Shown: positions 1 to 9,551, counted from the first letter of the stretch. The stretch is DNA of 64,000 nt from a bacterium (GCA_905221455.1 CAJNDF010000005.1:93011-157010), one strand, 5' to 3'. Numbers and translations are program-made. The notes: a model not told the origin generated them from the letters alone.

Positions 1-438
1 TTAGACCTAGACTCTTTTTGGCAGGAAAGCGACTATCCAGAGGGACGCTTGCTGGCGCTTCTTATCTTGGAAATAGGGCTCTTGCCGAGTGAGATTTTAG
101 CCCTCAAGGTTGCAGATATCAATCTGGATTTTCAAGTGTTGAGAATCAGCAAGGCTTCCCAACAGAGGATTGTCACCATTCCCACAATCTTGCTTTCAGA
201 ATTGGAACCCTTGATGGGGCAGACCTATCTTTTTGAAAGGGCAGGGAAAGCTTATTCTCGTCAGTGGGCCTTCCGTCAGCTGGAGTCCTTTGTTAAGGAG
301 AAAGGTTTCCCAACCTTATCAGCCCAAGCCTTGCGGGAACAGTTCGTTCTCAGACAAATAGAAAAGAAGGTCGATTTGTACGAGATTGCAAAAACATTAG
401 GATTAAAAACAGTCTTGACCTTAGAAAAATATAGATAA
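1..438 (+). CDS. xerDL: XerD-like tyrosine recombinase, C-terminal part (5' end outside window)
   Basis: The frame is open from base 1, so this is the C-terminal 145 residues of a gene that begins upstream. It resembles the catalytic half of XerC/XerD recombinases, and streptococci carry such a XerD-like gene directly before scpA. The active site looks degenerate. The box I segment reads GLLPSEI where XerD has GLRVSEL, so the first catalytic arginine is absent. The box II segment reads QALREQF where H-x-L-R-H-x-F is expected, so both histidines are lost. The terminal tyrosine (LEKYR) remains. The stop codon overlaps the scpA start by one base, so the two are co-translated. A structural or regulatory role is inferred rather than classical recombination. 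Confidence 0.75.
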   Translation, partial: LDLDSFWQESDYPEGRLLALLILEIGLLPSEILALKVADINLDFQVLRISKASQQRIVTIPTILLSELEPLMGQTYLFERAGKAYSRQWAFRQLESFVKEKGFPTLSAQALREQFVLRQIEKKVDLYEIAKTLGLKTVLTLEKYR

Positions 439-1166
439 TGGATATTAAATTAAAAGATTTTGAAGGGCCCCTGGACTTGCTTTTGCACTTGGTTTCTAAG
501 TACCAGATGGATATCTACGATGTGCCCATTACGGAAGTCATTGAACAGTATCTAGCCTATGTCTCAACCCTGCAGGCTATGCGTCTGGAAGTGACGGGCG
601 AGTACATGGTCATGGCCAGTCAGTTGATGCTGATCAAGAGCCGCAAGCTTTTGCCAAAGGTGGCAGAAGTGACAGACTTGGAGGATGACCTAGAGCAGGA
701 CCTTCTTTCTCAAATCGAAGAATACCGTAAGTTCAAGCTCTTGGGGGAGCACTTGGAAGCCAAGCACCAAGAACGGGCCCAGTACTATTCCAAAGCGCCG
801 ACAGAGTTGATTTACGAAGATGCGGAGCTTGTACATGATAAGACGACCATTGACCTCTTTTTGGCTTTTTCAAATATCCTAGCCAAGAAAAAAGAGGAGT
901 TCGCTCAGAATCACACAACTATCTTGCGGGATGAGTATAAGATTGAGGACATGATGGTCATCGTGAAAGAGTCCTTGACTGGACGAGATCAGTTGCGCTT
1001 GCAGGATTTGTTCAAGGAAGCCCAGAATGTTCAAGAGGTCATTACCCTCTTTTTGGCAACCCTAGAGTTAATCAAAACCCAGGAGCTGATTCTCGTTCAA
1101 GAGGAGAGTTTCGGAGATATCTATCTCATGGAAAAGAAGGAAGAAAGTCAAGTGGCCCAAAGCTAA
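438..1166 (+). CDS. scpA: Segregation and condensation protein A (kleisin)
   Basis: ScpA is the kleisin that bridges SMC heads and works with ScpB in chromosome compaction and segregation. The N-terminal segment [19 protein letters not shown] is the family hallmark, with [12 protein letters not shown] binding the SMC neck. The length, 242 residues, fits streptococcal ScpA. The C-terminal winged-helix region (about 165-240) is acidic and ends in [11 protein letters not shown]. The start overlaps the preceding stop (TAATG) and scpB follows after 18 bases, so this lies in one xerDL-scpA-scpB-rluB-yidD operon. Confidence 0.95.
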   Translation: MDIKLKDFEGPLDLLLHLVSKYQMDIYDVPITEVIEQYLAYVSTLQAMRLEVTGEYMVMASQLMLIKSRKLLPKVAEVTDLEDDLEQDLLSQIEEYRKFKLLGEHLEAKHQERAQYYSKAPTELIYEDAELVHDKTTIDLFLAFSNILAKKKEEFAQNHTTILRDEYKIEDMMVIVKESLTGRDQLRLQDLFKEAQNVQEVITLFLATLELIKTQELILVQEESFGDIYLMEKKEESQVAQS

Positions 1167-1184
1167 ACTTGATAGAGAGGAAAG

Positions 1185-1754
1185 ATGAGTACTTTAGCAA
1201 AAATAGAAGCGCTCTTGTTTGTAGCGGGTGAAGATGGGATTCGGGTCCGTCAGTTAGCTGAACTCCTCTCTCTACCACCGACAGGTATCCAACAGAGTTT
1301 AGAAAAATTAGCCCAGAAGTATGAAAAGGACCCAGATTCCAGTTTGGCTCTGATTGAGACAGGGACGGCCTACAGATTGGTGACCAAGCCTCAGTTTTCA
1401 GAGATTTTGAAGGAATACTCCAAGGCACCTATCAACCAGAGCTTGTCTCGGGCTGCCCTTGAGACCTTGTCCATCGTTGCCTACAAGCAACCCATCACGC
1501 GGATAGAGATTGATGCCATCCGTGGGGTCAACTCGAGTGGAGCCTTGGCAAAGTTGCAGGCTTTTGACTTGATTAAAGAAGACGGGAAAAAAGAAGTGTT
1601 GGGGCGCCCCAACCTCTATGTGACTACGGATTATTTCCTAGATTATATGGGAATTAACCATTTGGAAGAATTACCAGTGATTGATGAGCTTGAGATTCAA
1701 GCCCAAGAAAGCCAATTATTTGGTGAAAGGATAGAAGAAGATGAGAATCAATAA
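1185..1754 (+). CDS. scpB: Segregation and condensation protein B
   Basis: ScpB is a dimeric winged-helix protein that binds ScpA and regulates SMC-ScpAB ATPase activity. The sequence shows the typical opening [19 protein letters not shown], two winged-helix domains (about 1-80 and 90-165) and the conserved stretch [23 protein letters not shown]. The ATG is preceded by AGAGAGGAAAG at good spacing. The 189 residues match the family. The 3' end overlaps the rluB start by 14 bases, suggesting translational coupling. Confidence 0.95.
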   Translation: MSTLAKIEALLFVAGEDGIRVRQLAELLSLPPTGIQQSLEKLAQKYEKDPDSSLALIETGTAYRLVTKPQFSEILKEYSKAPINQSLSRAALETLSIVAYKQPITRIEIDAIRGVNSSGALAKLQAFDLIKEDGKKEVLGRPNLYVTTDYFLDYMGINHLEELPVIDELEIQAQESQLFGERIEEDENQ

Positions 1755-2463
1755 GTATATTGCCCACGCAGGTGTGGCCAGTAGGAGAAAAGCAGAAGAG
1801 TTGATCAAGCAAGGCTTGGTGACGGTCAATGGCCAAGTGGTACGTGAACTAGCAACCACTATCAAGTCAGGCGACAAGGTCGAAGTTGAAGGTCAACCTA
1901 TCTACAACGAAGAAAAGGTCTATTATCTGCTTAACAAACCACGTGGTGTGATTTCCAGCGTGACAGATGACAAGGGCCGCAAGACTGTTGTCGACCTCTT
2001 GCCCAATGTGAAGGAGCGCATCTACCCTGTAGGTCGTTTGGACTGGGATACATCAGGGGTTTTGATTTTGACCAATGATGGGGACTTTACAGACGAGATG
2101 ATTCACCCCCGCAATGAGATTGACAAGGTCTATGTCGCGCGTGTTAAAGGTGTGGCCAATAAGGACAATCTCCGCCCCTTGACCCGTGGTCTTGAAATTG
2201 ATGGCAAGAAAACCAAGCCAGCTGTTTATGAAATTCTCAAAGTGGATCCAGTCAAAAATCGCTCAGTAGTGCAGTTGACTATCCATGAAGGGCGTAACCA
2301 TCAGGTTAAAAAGATGTTTGAAGCTGTCGGTCTCCAAGTAGACAAGTTGTCACGGACCCGTTTTGGACATCTAGACTTGACAGACCTTCGTCCAGGCGAA
2401 TCCCGTCGTCTGAATAAAAAAGAAATCAGCCAACTACACACTATGGCTGTAACCAAGAAATAA
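1741..2463 (+). CDS. rluB: Ribosomal large subunit pseudouridine synthase B
   Basis: RluB converts a uridine of the 23S rRNA helix 89 region to pseudouridine. An N-terminal S4 RNA-binding domain (about 1-60, [22 protein letters not shown]) is followed by the RsuA-family catalytic domain. The catalytic motif [17 protein letters not shown] (about 98-114) contains the nucleophilic aspartate, and [15 protein letters not shown] is the family C-terminal motif. At 240 residues it is full length. The ATG follows the AGGATAGAAGA stretch inside the end of scpB, and its last base overlaps the yidD start. Confidence 0.93.
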   Translation: MRINKYIAHAGVASRRKAEELIKQGLVTVNGQVVRELATTIKSGDKVEVEGQPIYNEEKVYYLLNKPRGVISSVTDDKGRKTVVDLLPNVKERIYPVGRLDWDTSGVLILTNDGDFTDEMIHPRNEIDKVYVARVKGVANKDNLRPLTRGLEIDGKKTKPAVYEILKVDPVKNRSVVQLTIHEGRNHQVKKMFEAVGLQVDKLSRTRFGHLDLTDLRPGESRRLNKKEISQLHTMAVTKK

Positions 2464-2699
2464 TGAAACGAATTTTAATAGCGTCTGTGCGCTTTTACCA
2501 ATGTTTTATATCGCCAGCCTTTCCACCTTCTTGTCGCTTTGAGCCGACTTGTTCCAACTATATGATTCAGGCTATTGAAAAACATGGCTTTAAGGGTGTC
2601 TTGATGGGCTTGTCTCGGATTTTACGTTGCCATCCCTGGTCGAAAACAGGTAAGGACCCCGTCCCAGACCATTTTTCTTTAAAGAGAAATTCAAAATAA
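2463..2699 (+). CDS. yidD: Membrane protein insertion efficiency factor YidD
   Basis: YidD is a small membrane-associated protein that improves YidC/Oxa1-dependent membrane protein insertion. The family core is clear: [31 protein letters not shown] with its conserved cysteines, then G-RILRCHPW and the D-P-VP motif. The length of 78 residues is typical. It is the last gene of the scpAB operon, starting on the final A of the rluB stop (TAATG). The final base of its stop codon is also the first base of a BOX repeat, so the repeat directly abuts the gene. Confidence 0.92.
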   Translation: MKRILIASVRFYQCFISPAFPPSCRFEPTCSNYMIQAIEKHGFKGVLMGLSRILRCHPWSKTGKDPVPDHFSLKRNSK

Positions 2700-2849
2700 T
2701 ACTCAATGAAAATCAAAGAGCAAACTAGGAAACTAGCCGCAGGCTGCTCAAAACAGTGTTTTGAAGTTGTGGATAGAACTGACGAAGTCAGTAACCATAC
2801 CTACGGTAAGGCGACGTTGACGTGGTTTGAAGAGATTTTTGAAGAGTAT
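2699..2849. repeat. BOX-type repeat, copy 1
   Basis: The element runs from ATACTCAATGAAAATC to GAAGAGTAT and contains the core CTACGGTAAGGCGACGTTGACG, close to the BOX-A sequence used in pneumococcal BOX typing. Internal short palindromes (ACTGACGAAGTCAGT; TCAAAACAGTGTTTTGA) correspond to the boxB/boxC stem-loops. It starts on the yidD stop codon. Confidence 0.85.
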
Positions 2850-2870
2850 AAATTGGATTCTAATGTATAA

Positions 2871-2925
2871 AACACAGATAGATGATACTTGGTATTTATC
2901 AAGTGCTATCTATCTGTGTTTTTAT
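2871..2925. terminator. Bidirectional terminator between yidD/BOX and galE
   Basis: AACACAGATAGAT pairs with ATCTATCTGTGTT, with an inner ACTTG/CAAGT stem, and is flanked by A-rich and T-rich runs. It fits convergent transcription of the scp operon and galE. Confidence 0.75.
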
Positions 2926-2947
2926 TTATGATTGATGTTTCTGCTAT

Positions 2948-3946
2948 TTATTCCAAAATATTTTTCCCCTCTTTTACACGCCAACGATAGTCTGATAAAA
3001 TAATATCTTCGAGGGAGTAGCTAGCCTGCCAATCAAGATATTTTTTAGCTTTTGATGCGTCTGCTAGGACGCTAGCTGGATCACCTGCACGACGTGCAAC
3101 AATCTCGTGTGGAATTTTTTGATCCAGCAATTCTTCAGCAGTTTTAAAGATTTCTTTGACAGTATAGCCTTTTTCAGTTCCTAAGTTAAAGATTTGAGAA
3201 GAACTGTCTTCTTGAAAGAGGTAATTCATCCCTTTAACATGAGCCTGTGCAAGGTCCAAGACATGAATGTAATCCCGAATACATGAACCGTCACGTGTAT
3301 CGTAGTCATCTCCAAATATTTTTAGGCTCTCATTTTGTCCCAATGCGGTCTTGTTGATGTTGGGAATGATGTGGGTTGGATTTTTCACACGCAGACCGTT
3401 TGAGGCATCCATTTCAGCCCCAGCAACATTAAAGTAACGGAAAATGACATATTTCCAGTCGTAGCGATTGGCCATCCAGTAAATCATTCGTTCACCCATC
3501 AGTTTTGTCTCTGCATAAGGGTTGACAGGGTCGAGCAGGGTATCTTCAGTTGCTGGCTTATCAATACAGTTATTACCATAGAGAGAAGCAGTTGAAGAGA
3601 ACATGATTTTTTGAATGCCAACTTCAGATAGGACTTTGAGAACTTGGTTCATACCAGCGACATTGGCAGTGAAGTATTTGCTTGGATTTTCAATGCTTTC
3701 GCTCACAACAATTTCACCTGCACAATGAAGAACAGCATCAATTTGATTTTCTTCTAAGTAAGCTTTTAGGGCACTAGCATCATAAACATCCAGTTGTTTA
3801 AAGCTAGCACGACTATCCACAGCCGAACGATTTCCTGTAGAGAGATTATCGAGGACATGCACCTGATAGCCAGCATTTAAAAGAGCTTTAACGGTATGGG
3901 AGCCAATATAGCCAGCTCCACCTGTAACAAGAATTGTTTTGGTCAT
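2948..3946 (-). CDS. galE: UDP-glucose 4-epimerase
   Basis: GalE interconverts UDP-glucose and UDP-galactose in the Leloir pathway and supplies UDP-galactose for surface polysaccharides. It is an extended SDR enzyme. The NAD-binding motif GGAGYIGSH lies at residues 9-17, and the catalytic pair is Y144/K148 (YAETK) with a serine/threonine-rich FSSTAS near 117-121. The 332 residues fit the family (about 330-340). The gene is monocistronic on the minus strand, with a shared terminator downstream. Mitis-group genomes often have more than one galE, so the exact paralogue cannot be assigned. Confidence 0.93.
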   Translation of the reverse strand: MTKTILVTGGAGYIGSHTVKALLNAGYQVHVLDNLSTGNRSAVDSRASFKQLDVYDASALKAYLEENQIDAVLHCAGEIVVSESIENPSKYFTANVAGMNQVLKVLSEVGIQKIMFSSTASLYGNNCIDKPATEDTLLDPVNPYAETKLMGERMIYWMANRYDWKYVIFRYFNVAGAEMDASNGLRVKNPTHIIPNINKTALGQNESLKIFGDDYDTRDGSCIRDYIHVLDLAQAHVKGMNYLFQEDSSSQIFNLGTEKGYTVKEIFKTAEELLDQKIPHEIVARRAGDPASVLADASKAKKYLDWQASYSLEDIILSDYRWRVKEGKNILE

Positions 3947-4237
3947 GATTTTTTCCTTTTCCTAGTTTTGTACTATTTTAAAGAAAGAGGAAGGGAAAGT
4001 CAACTATTTTCTGTAAATTTCATGAAAAATTGAACAAATATAGCATTGGATTGTTTTTTGTTTGGAAATTAATGGTTTGGTTGGTCTTGGAATAGTTCTT
4101 AGATTTCACCTCACATGCAGAGAATACGATTTTTTCTAAGACACAGCAAGACTAAGATACTAATTTAGAAATCCACCTTCCCGCTATCCTTCTCCTATAA
4201 AAAGTGGTAAAATGGATGAAAGAAAGAAGGAACTGAA

Positions 4238-5302
4238 ATGACAACATTATTTTCAAAAATCAAAGAAGTAACAGAACTTGCTGCGATCTCAGGTCATGAA
4301 GCGCCTGTCCGTGCTTATCTTCGTGAAAAGTTGACACCGCATGTGGATGAAGTCGTAACAGATGGCTTGGGTGGTATTTTTGGTATCAAACATTCAGAAG
4401 CTGCGGATGCACCACGTGTCTTGGTCGCTTCTCACATGGATGAAGTTGGTTTTATGGTTAGCGAGATCAAGCCAGACGGCACTTTCCGTGTCGTTGAAAT
4501 CGGTGGCTGGAATCCTATGGTAGTCAGCAGCCAACGTTTTAAACTCTTGACTCGTGATGGTCGTGAAATCCCAGTGATTTCAGGTTCTGTTCCTCCTCAT
4601 TTGACTCGTGGAAAGGGTGGACCAACCATGCCAGCAATTGCCGATATTGTCTTTGATGGTGGTTTTACGGACAAGGCTGAGGCAGAAAGCTTTGGCATCC
4701 GTCCTGGTGATACCATTGTCCCAGATAGTTCTGCTATCTTGACAGCCAATGAAAAAAATATCATCTCAAAAGCTTGGGATAATCGCTACGGTGTTCTCAT
4801 GGTAAGCGAGCTGGCAGAAGCTCTTTCAGGTCAAAAACTCGGAAATGAACTCTATCTTGGCTCTAACGTCCAAGAAGAGGTTGGTCTGCGTGGTGCCCAT
4901 ACATCTACAACCAAGTTTGACCCAGAAGTCTTCCTCGCAGTTGATTGCTCACCAGCAGGTGATGTCTATGGTGGTCAAGGCAAGATTGGAGATGGAACCT
5001 TGATTCGTTTCTATGATCCAGGACACTTGCTTCTCCCAGGAATGAAGGATTTCCTTTTGACAACAGCTGAGGAAGCTGGTATCAAGTACCAATACTACTG
5101 TGGTAAAGGCGGAACAGACGCTGGCGCAGCCCATTTGAAAAATGGTGGTGTCCCATCTACAACAATCGGTGTTTGCGCTCGTTATATCCATTCTCACCAA
5201 ACCCTCTACGCTATGGATGACTTCCTAGAAGCGCAAGCTTTCTTACAAGCCTTGGTGAAAAAATTGGATCGTTCAACGGTTGATTTGATTAAAAATTATT
5301 AA
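4238..5302 (+). CDS. pepA: Glutamyl aminopeptidase, M42 family
   Basis: This is a cytosolic dinuclear-metal aminopeptidase of the M42 family; streptococcal and lactococcal PepA removes N-terminal Glu/Asp. Metal-ligand motifs visible are ASHMDEVGF (about 66-74), SKAWDNRYG (about 180-188), QEEVGLRGA (about 213-221, containing the catalytic Glu), and VDCSPAGD (about 237-244). The C-terminal H-ligand region is RYIHSHQ. Length 354 is typical. The ATG is preceded by AGAAAGAAGGAAC. A small immunity-type gene follows 20 bases downstream. Confidence 0.9.
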   Translation: MTTLFSKIKEVTELAAISGHEAPVRAYLREKLTPHVDEVVTDGLGGIFGIKHSEAADAPRVLVASHMDEVGFMVSEIKPDGTFRVVEIGGWNPMVVSSQRFKLLTRDGREIPVISGSVPPHLTRGKGGPTMPAIADIVFDGGFTDKAEAESFGIRPGDTIVPDSSAILTANEKNIISKAWDNRYGVLMVSELAEALSGQKLGNELYLGSNVQEEVGLRGAHTSTTKFDPEVFLAVDCSPAGDVYGGQGKIGDGTLIRFYDPGHLLLPGMKDFLLTTAEEAGIKYQYYCGKGGTDAGAAHLKNGGVPSTTIGVCARYIHSHQTLYAMDDFLEAQAFLQALVKKLDRSTVDLIKNY

Positions 5303-5322
5303 ACATAAGGAAGGTGGTAGGG

Positions 5323-5619
5323 ATGGTAGAACCAAACCTAGAAAGCCTTATAAAAGATCTTTACAATCATGCTCGTCATGATTTGAGTGAAGATTTAGTT
5401 GCTGCTCTCCTAGAGACTGCTAAAAAACTACCTGCTACAAATGAGCAATTGCTGGCAGTCCGTCTCTCAGGCCTGGTTAATCGTGAATTGCTCCTAAATC
5501 CCAAACACCCAGCACCTGAGTTGCTCAACTTGGCTCGTTTTATCAAAAGAGAAGAAGCCAAGTACAGAGGAACTGCAGCTTCTGCGCTTATGTACGGAGA
5601 GTTCTTTAAAATGCTTTGA
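5323..5619 (+). CDS. Bacteriocin immunity protein, enterocin A immunity-like
   Basis: This 98-residue, highly alpha-helical, soluble protein resembles the enterocin A immunity family, whose members form a four-helix bundle that protects against pediocin-like bacteriocins. The ATG at 5323 is chosen because AAGGAAGGTGG lies about 7 bases upstream; a GTG at 5314 in the same frame would overlap that site. No bacteriocin gene is adjacent. It follows pepA closely and probably shares its transcript. The terminator hairpin begins inside its last codons. An orphan immunity role is inferred. Confidence 0.7.
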   Translation: MVEPNLESLIKDLYNHARHDLSEDLVAALLETAKKLPATNEQLLAVRLSGLVNRELLLNPKHPAPELLNLARFIKREEAKYRGTAASALMYGEFFKML

Positions 5620-5645
5620 TTCCATTGTGAATCAAAGCATTTTTC
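5613..5645 (+). terminator. Terminator after pepA-immunity unit
   Basis: A perfect 10-bp stem GCTTTGATTC / GAATCAAAGC is followed by ATTTTT. The 5' arm includes the stop codon of the immunity gene. Confidence 0.85.
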
Positions 5646-5697
5646 TATATGGTGGAAAAGCAATTTTTGATTAGGAGAAGAAAAAGCCATCCCATTT

Positions 5698-5801
5698 ATA
5701 CTCTTTGAAAATCTCTTCAAACCACGTCAACGTCGCCTTGCCGTACTCAAGTACAGTCTGTGGCTAGTTTCCTAGTTTGCTCTTTGATTTTCATTGAGTA
5801 T
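5698..5801. repeat. BOX-type repeat, copy 2 (short)
   Basis: The element runs from ATACTCTTTGAAAATCTC to TTTTCATTGAGTAT and carries ACGTCAACGTCGCCTTGCCGTA, the reverse complement of the BOX-A core. The middle section is shortened compared with copies 1 and 4. Confidence 0.85.
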
Positions 5802-5820
5802 TAGGATAGCTTCTTGGTTC

Positions 5821-7452
5821 TTAGATTTGTTCAGCAATGACCTTTTCAGCTAAATTCATAGCATGGTCTGATACACGAGTGTAGTGGGAAACAATATCGA
5901 TAAAGTTGACCCCAGCTTGTGTTGAACACTCACCCTTGTTAAGGCGTTTGATGTGGGTCTTTCTGAGAACACGTTCCATATTGTTGATTTCTTTATGGCG
6001 TTCAATCAGACTTTGAGCTTTTTCGATATCATTGTTTTCCACGCTATCAAGGGCATCCTTGATAAAGCCAGTGGTTTTTTGATAGATATCAGCTAATTCC
6101 TGCAAAGCAGCTTCAGAGAACTCAACGTTTTTACGTTGAAGGTAGTCGGTTAGATTGATTAGCGCTTCTGCGTGGTCCCCAATCCGTTCCAAATCGCGGG
6201 ATGAATCAAGGATGTTAGTGAGCACTTCACTTTCTTTCTGGCTAAGGGCTTCACTTGAAAGAGTAATGAGGTAACGAGTCAATTTTTCATCAATGGTATT
6301 GATGGCTTCTTCCGTCTTGTGGCCTTTTTCAGCAACTTTTTCATTGAGGTCAATGATGTAGTTGTATGAAAGGTCGAAGGCTTTAGAAGCGTAATTTCCT
6401 AAGTGAAGGAGTTCTTTTTTAGCATTTCCGAGAGCGATTGAAGGAGCTTGTTTAATCAAATGCTCATCAAGGTAAAGAGGTTCGTATTTGACAACTTCGT
6501 CTTCACCTGGGATGAGCTTGGTTACAAAGTAAGCCAAGGCTCCGATGAATGGAAATTGTACAATGGTATTACTTACGTTAAAGGCACCGTGCGAGAAGGC
6601 GATGGTCATCTCAGGTGATAGGTGAAGGAGTGCTTGGAAGTACTCAATCATTGCAGTGAAGGGGCCTAATAAGATTAAGCAAAGAATAGTTCCTAATACG
6701 TTAAAGGTAACGTGGGTTGCAGCAACGCGTTTCGCAGAGACATTGGCTCCAGCTGCCGCGATGATAACGGTTAAGGTTGTCCCGATATTATCCCCGAAGA
6801 GAACTGGTAGAGAACCTTTAAGGTCAAGGAAACCACCTGCATAGAGTCCTTGCAAAATCCCGATTGTCGCAGAAGATGCCTGGATGAGAACGGTAATCAC
6901 CGCACCGGCTACCACTCCTAAAATAGGATTTTGTCCCAAGGTTACCATGTATTCCTTGAATTGTGGTAAATCTTTAAGCGGACTCATACCGGCACTAATG
7001 AGGTTGAGGGCGTAGAAGATTCCCCCCACACCAAACAGGATGCGCCCGATATTGTTTGCTGTTCTGTTTTTTGTAAAGAAGAGGAACATGGTTCCAAGGA
7101 AAATCAGGGGTAAAGCATACTCGCCAAGCTTGAAACCGATAATAAAGGAAGTGACGGTAGTTCCGATGTTGGCTCCCATGATAATTCCGATAGCCTGTCT
7201 AAGAGTTAGAAGACTAGCGCTGACCAGTCCAACCGTGATAACTGTAACCCCTGTACTTGACTGAATCAGGGCAGTCACGACAATCCCGACTAGAACACCT
7301 AAAAAGGGATTGCTGGTGTACTTGTCAATGTAAAAACGAAGGCGATCTCCAGCAGCTTGTTGCAAACCGTCTCCCATGGTCTTGATACTATATAAGAATA
7401 GTCCCAGACCACCTAAAAAGTGAAATAAAATTTCCTGCCAATTAATGGACAT
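5821..7452 (-). CDS. Na+/phosphate cotransporter family protein with PhoU-like tail
   Basis: This is a polytopic membrane protein of the PNaS (NptA/YjbB) family that couples phosphate movement to sodium. Residues about 1-310 hold the inverted Na/Pi repeats, including the duplicated signature QSSTGVTVI (about 64) and QASSATIGI (about 192), each followed by an NIGTT motif. Residues about 340-540 are soluble and helical with the PhoU-like pattern (SRDLERIGDHAEALINL; HYTRVSDHAMNLAE). The length is 543. It stands alone on the minus strand, divergent from pgk. Direction of transport in vivo is not evident from sequence. Confidence 0.88.
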   Translation of the reverse strand: MSINWQEILFHFLGGLGLFLYSIKTMGDGLQQAAGDRLRFYIDKYTSNPFLGVLVGIVVTALIQSSTGVTVITVGLVSASLLTLRQAIGIIMGANIGTTVTSFIIGFKLGEYALPLIFLGTMFLFFTKNRTANNIGRILFGVGGIFYALNLISAGMSPLKDLPQFKEYMVTLGQNPILGVVAGAVITVLIQASSATIGILQGLYAGGFLDLKGSLPVLFGDNIGTTLTVIIAAAGANVSAKRVAATHVTFNVLGTILCLILLGPFTAMIEYFQALLHLSPEMTIAFSHGAFNVSNTIVQFPFIGALAYFVTKLIPGEDEVVKYEPLYLDEHLIKQAPSIALGNAKKELLHLGNYASKAFDLSYNYIIDLNEKVAEKGHKTEEAINTIDEKLTRYLITLSSEALSQKESEVLTNILDSSRDLERIGDHAEALINLTDYLQRKNVEFSEAALQELADIYQKTTGFIKDALDSVENNDIEKAQSLIERHKEINNMERVLRKTHIKRLNKGECSTQAGVNFIDIVSHYTRVSDHAMNLAEKVIAEQI

Positions 7453-7646
7453 TTCTTTTTCCTCCGAAAAATAATAACGGAATTTCTCCTATTCTATTTT
7501 AAAGGATAAAAGTAAATCTAACAAGTGTTAAGCTAAGATTTTAGAAAGAAAATTCGTCAGGAAAAGAAAAAATAATACACTCTAACATAACATGAAGATT
7601 AAATATCGAAAAATCTTGTGAAATCTTTCCTTATATTTCCAAAGTG

Positions 7647-7655
7647 TGATATAAT
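7647..7655 (+). promoter_or_regulatory. pgk promoter, extended -10
   Basis: TGATATAAT is an extended -10 element about 37 bases before the pgk start. No good -35 hexamer is visible at 17 bases, which fits an extended -10 promoter. Confidence 0.6.
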
Positions 7656-7691
7656 AGTTTCGAATAAAATAAATAAAGGGGTTTTTGTAAC

Positions 7692-8888
7692 ATGGCAAAA
7701 CTTACTGTTAAAGACGTTGACTTGAAAGGTAAAAAAGTCCTCGTTCGTGTTGACTTCAACGTACCATTGAAAGATGGCGTAATCACTAACGACAACCGTA
7801 TCACAGCAGCTCTTCCAACTATTAAGTACATCATCGAACAAGGTGGACGTGCAATTCTTTTCTCTCACCTTGGACGTGTGAAAGAAGAAGCTGATAAAGC
7901 TGGTAAATCACTTGCTCCTGTAGCGGCAGACTTGGCAGCAAAACTTGGTCAAGATGTTGTTTTCCCAGGTGTAACTCGTGGTGCTGAATTGGAAGCAGCG
8001 ATCAACGCTCTTGAAGATGGACAAGTTCTTTTGGTTGAAAACACTCGTTACGAAGATGTTGACGGCAAAAAAGAATCTAAAAACGATCCTGAACTTGGTA
8101 AATACTGGGCATCACTTGGAGATGGTATCTTCGTAAACGATGCATTCGGTACAGCTCACCGTGCACACGCATCTAACGTTGGTATCTCAGCAAACGTTGA
8201 AAAAGCAGTTGCTGGTTTCCTTCTTGAAAACGAAATTGCCTACATCCAAGAAGCGGTTGAAACTCCAGAACGTCCATTCGTAGCGATCCTTGGTGGTTCA
8301 AAAGTTTCAGACAAGATCGGTGTTATCGAAAACTTGCTTGAAAAAGCTGATAAAGTCCTTATCGGTGGTGGTATGACTTACACATTCTACAAAGCACAAG
8401 GTATCGAAATCGGTAACTCACTTGTAGAAGAAGACAAATTGGATGTTGCGAAAGCTCTTCTTGAAAAAGCAAACGGTAAATTGATCTTGCCAGTTGACTC
8501 TAAAGAAGCTAACGCATTTGCTGGTTACACTGAAGTGCGTGACACTGAAGGTGAAGCAGTTTCTGAAGGCTTCCTTGGTCTTGACATCGGTCCAAAATCT
8601 ATCGCTAAATTTGATGAAGCTTTGACTGGTGCCAAAACAGTTGTATGGAACGGACCTATGGGTGTATTTGAAAACCCAGACTTCCAAGCTGGTACAATTG
8701 GTGTGATGGACGCTATCGTGAAACAACCAGGCGTTAAATCAATCATCGGTGGTGGTGACTCAGCTGCCGCAGCCATCAACCTTGGTCGTGCAGACAAGTT
8801 CTCATGGATCTCTACTGGTGGTGGAGCATCAATGGAACTTCTTGAAGGTAAAGTTCTTCCAGGACTTGCAGCCTTGACAGAAAAATAA
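7692..8888 (+). CDS. pgk: Phosphoglycerate kinase
   Basis: Pgk transfers phosphate from 1,3-bisphosphoglycerate to ADP in glycolysis. The N-terminal substrate motif VRVDFNVPL (about 17-25) and the SHLGR segment (about 57) bind 3-phosphoglycerate. The C-terminal nucleotide region contains WNGPMGVFE and GGGDSAAA. At 398 residues it is full length. Codon use is strongly biased, as expected for a highly expressed gene. It has its own promoter and a terminator at 8906-8940. Confidence 0.97.
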   Translation: MAKLTVKDVDLKGKKVLVRVDFNVPLKDGVITNDNRITAALPTIKYIIEQGGRAILFSHLGRVKEEADKAGKSLAPVAADLAAKLGQDVVFPGVTRGAELEAAINALEDGQVLLVENTRYEDVDGKKESKNDPELGKYWASLGDGIFVNDAFGTAHRAHASNVGISANVEKAVAGFLLENEIAYIQEAVETPERPFVAILGGSKVSDKIGVIENLLEKADKVLIGGGMTYTFYKAQGIEIGNSLVEEDKLDVAKALLEKANGKLILPVDSKEANAFAGYTEVRDTEGEAVSEGFLGLDIGPKSIAKFDEALTGAKTVVWNGPMGVFENPDFQAGTIGVMDAIVKQPGVKSIIGGGDSAAAAINLGRADKFSWISTGGGASMELLEGKVLPGLAALTEK

Positions 8889-8905
8889 GATTTACTCAAT
8901 GAATC

Positions 8906-8940
8906 AAAGAAGAGAGGGATGAGAGTTCCTCTTTTCTTTT
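8906..8940 (+). terminator. Terminator after pgk
   Basis: AAAGAAGAGAGG pairs with CCTCTTTTCTTT (one mismatch), followed by T residues. Confidence 0.65.
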
Positions 8941-9023
8941 ACTGAAAATAAAAACGCTTCCTCTCAACTATTACTCATAAAATCACCTAATTTATGATAA
9001 AATGGAAATAGAAAGTTGAGATT

Positions 9024-9551
9024 ATGAGTTATTTTAAAAAATATAAATTCGATAAATCCCAGTTCAAACTTGGCATGCGAACCTTTAAAACAGGTATTGC
9101 TGTTTTTCTAGTTCTCTTGATTTTTGGCTTTTTTGGCTGGAAAGGCCTGCAAATCGGTGCTTTGACAGCCGTTTTTAGCCTGAGGGAGAGTTTTGATAAG
9201 AGTGTCCATTTTGGGACTTCGCGTATTCTAGGAAATAGTATCGGTGGCCTCTATGCCCTCCTCTTCTTCCTATTAAATACCTTTTTCCACGAGGCTTTTT
9301 GGGTGACCTTGGTTGTTGTTCCAATCTGCACTATGTTAACCATTATGACAAACGTAGCCATGAATAACAAAGCGGGTGTCATTGGTGGTGTAGCGGCTAT
9401 GTTAATCATTACCCTATCGATTCCGAGTGGAGAGACAATTTTGTACGTGTTTGCGCGTGTATCAGAAACTTTCATGGGAGTTTTTGTCGCAATTCTCGTA
9501 AATTACGATATTGACCGTATTCGTCTCTTTTTAAAGAAAAAAGAAAAATAA
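9024..9551 (+). CDS. Aromatic acid exporter family membrane protein (FUSC-like)
   Basis: A 175-residue integral membrane protein with about four to five hydrophobic segments (about 24-45, 50-65, 72-92, 96-115, 122-160). It ends in a basic tail (RIRLFLKKKEK). The pattern GIAVFLVLLIFGFFGWKGLQIGALTAVFSLRESF resembles the N-terminal membrane half of aromatic-acid-exporter (ArAE/FUSC) proteins. A full FUSC protein would be much longer, so this is the short streptococcal form. The substrate is unknown. It sits between pgk and glnR, as in pneumococci, and ends immediately before the GlnR operator. Confidence 0.65.
   Translation: MSYFKKYKFDKSQFKLGMRTFKTGIAVFLVLLIFGFFGWKGLQIGALTAVFSLRESFDKSVHFGTSRILGNSIGGLYALLFFLLNTFFHEAFWVTLVVVPICTMLTIMTNVAMNNKAGVIGGVAAMLIITLSIPSGETILYVFARVSETFMGVFVAILVNYDIDRIRLFLKKKEK

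Noticed and set aside
2699..2849. CRISPR-like repeats or integron sites
   Set aside because: The repeated sequence is a dispersed BOX element; there are no regularly spaced direct repeats with spacers anywhere in the window.
3947..4237. Hidden small gene between galE and pepA
   Set aside because: No frame with both a start and a ribosome site was found; the region is AT-rich promoter DNA for both divergent genes.
5376..5720. 114-codon minus-strand open frame opposite the immunity gene
   Set aside because: It is antisense to a recognised gene, runs into the BOX repeat, lacks a ribosome site and has no family features.
7453..7691. Small RNA or riboswitch before pgk
   Set aside because: Only two divergent promoter regions and AT-rich DNA are seen; no stable stem-loop or known motif.
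8525..8899. 124-codon minus-strand open frame within pgk
   Set aside because: A shadow frame created by the strong codon bias of pgk; similar ones occur opposite dnaK, infB and groEL.
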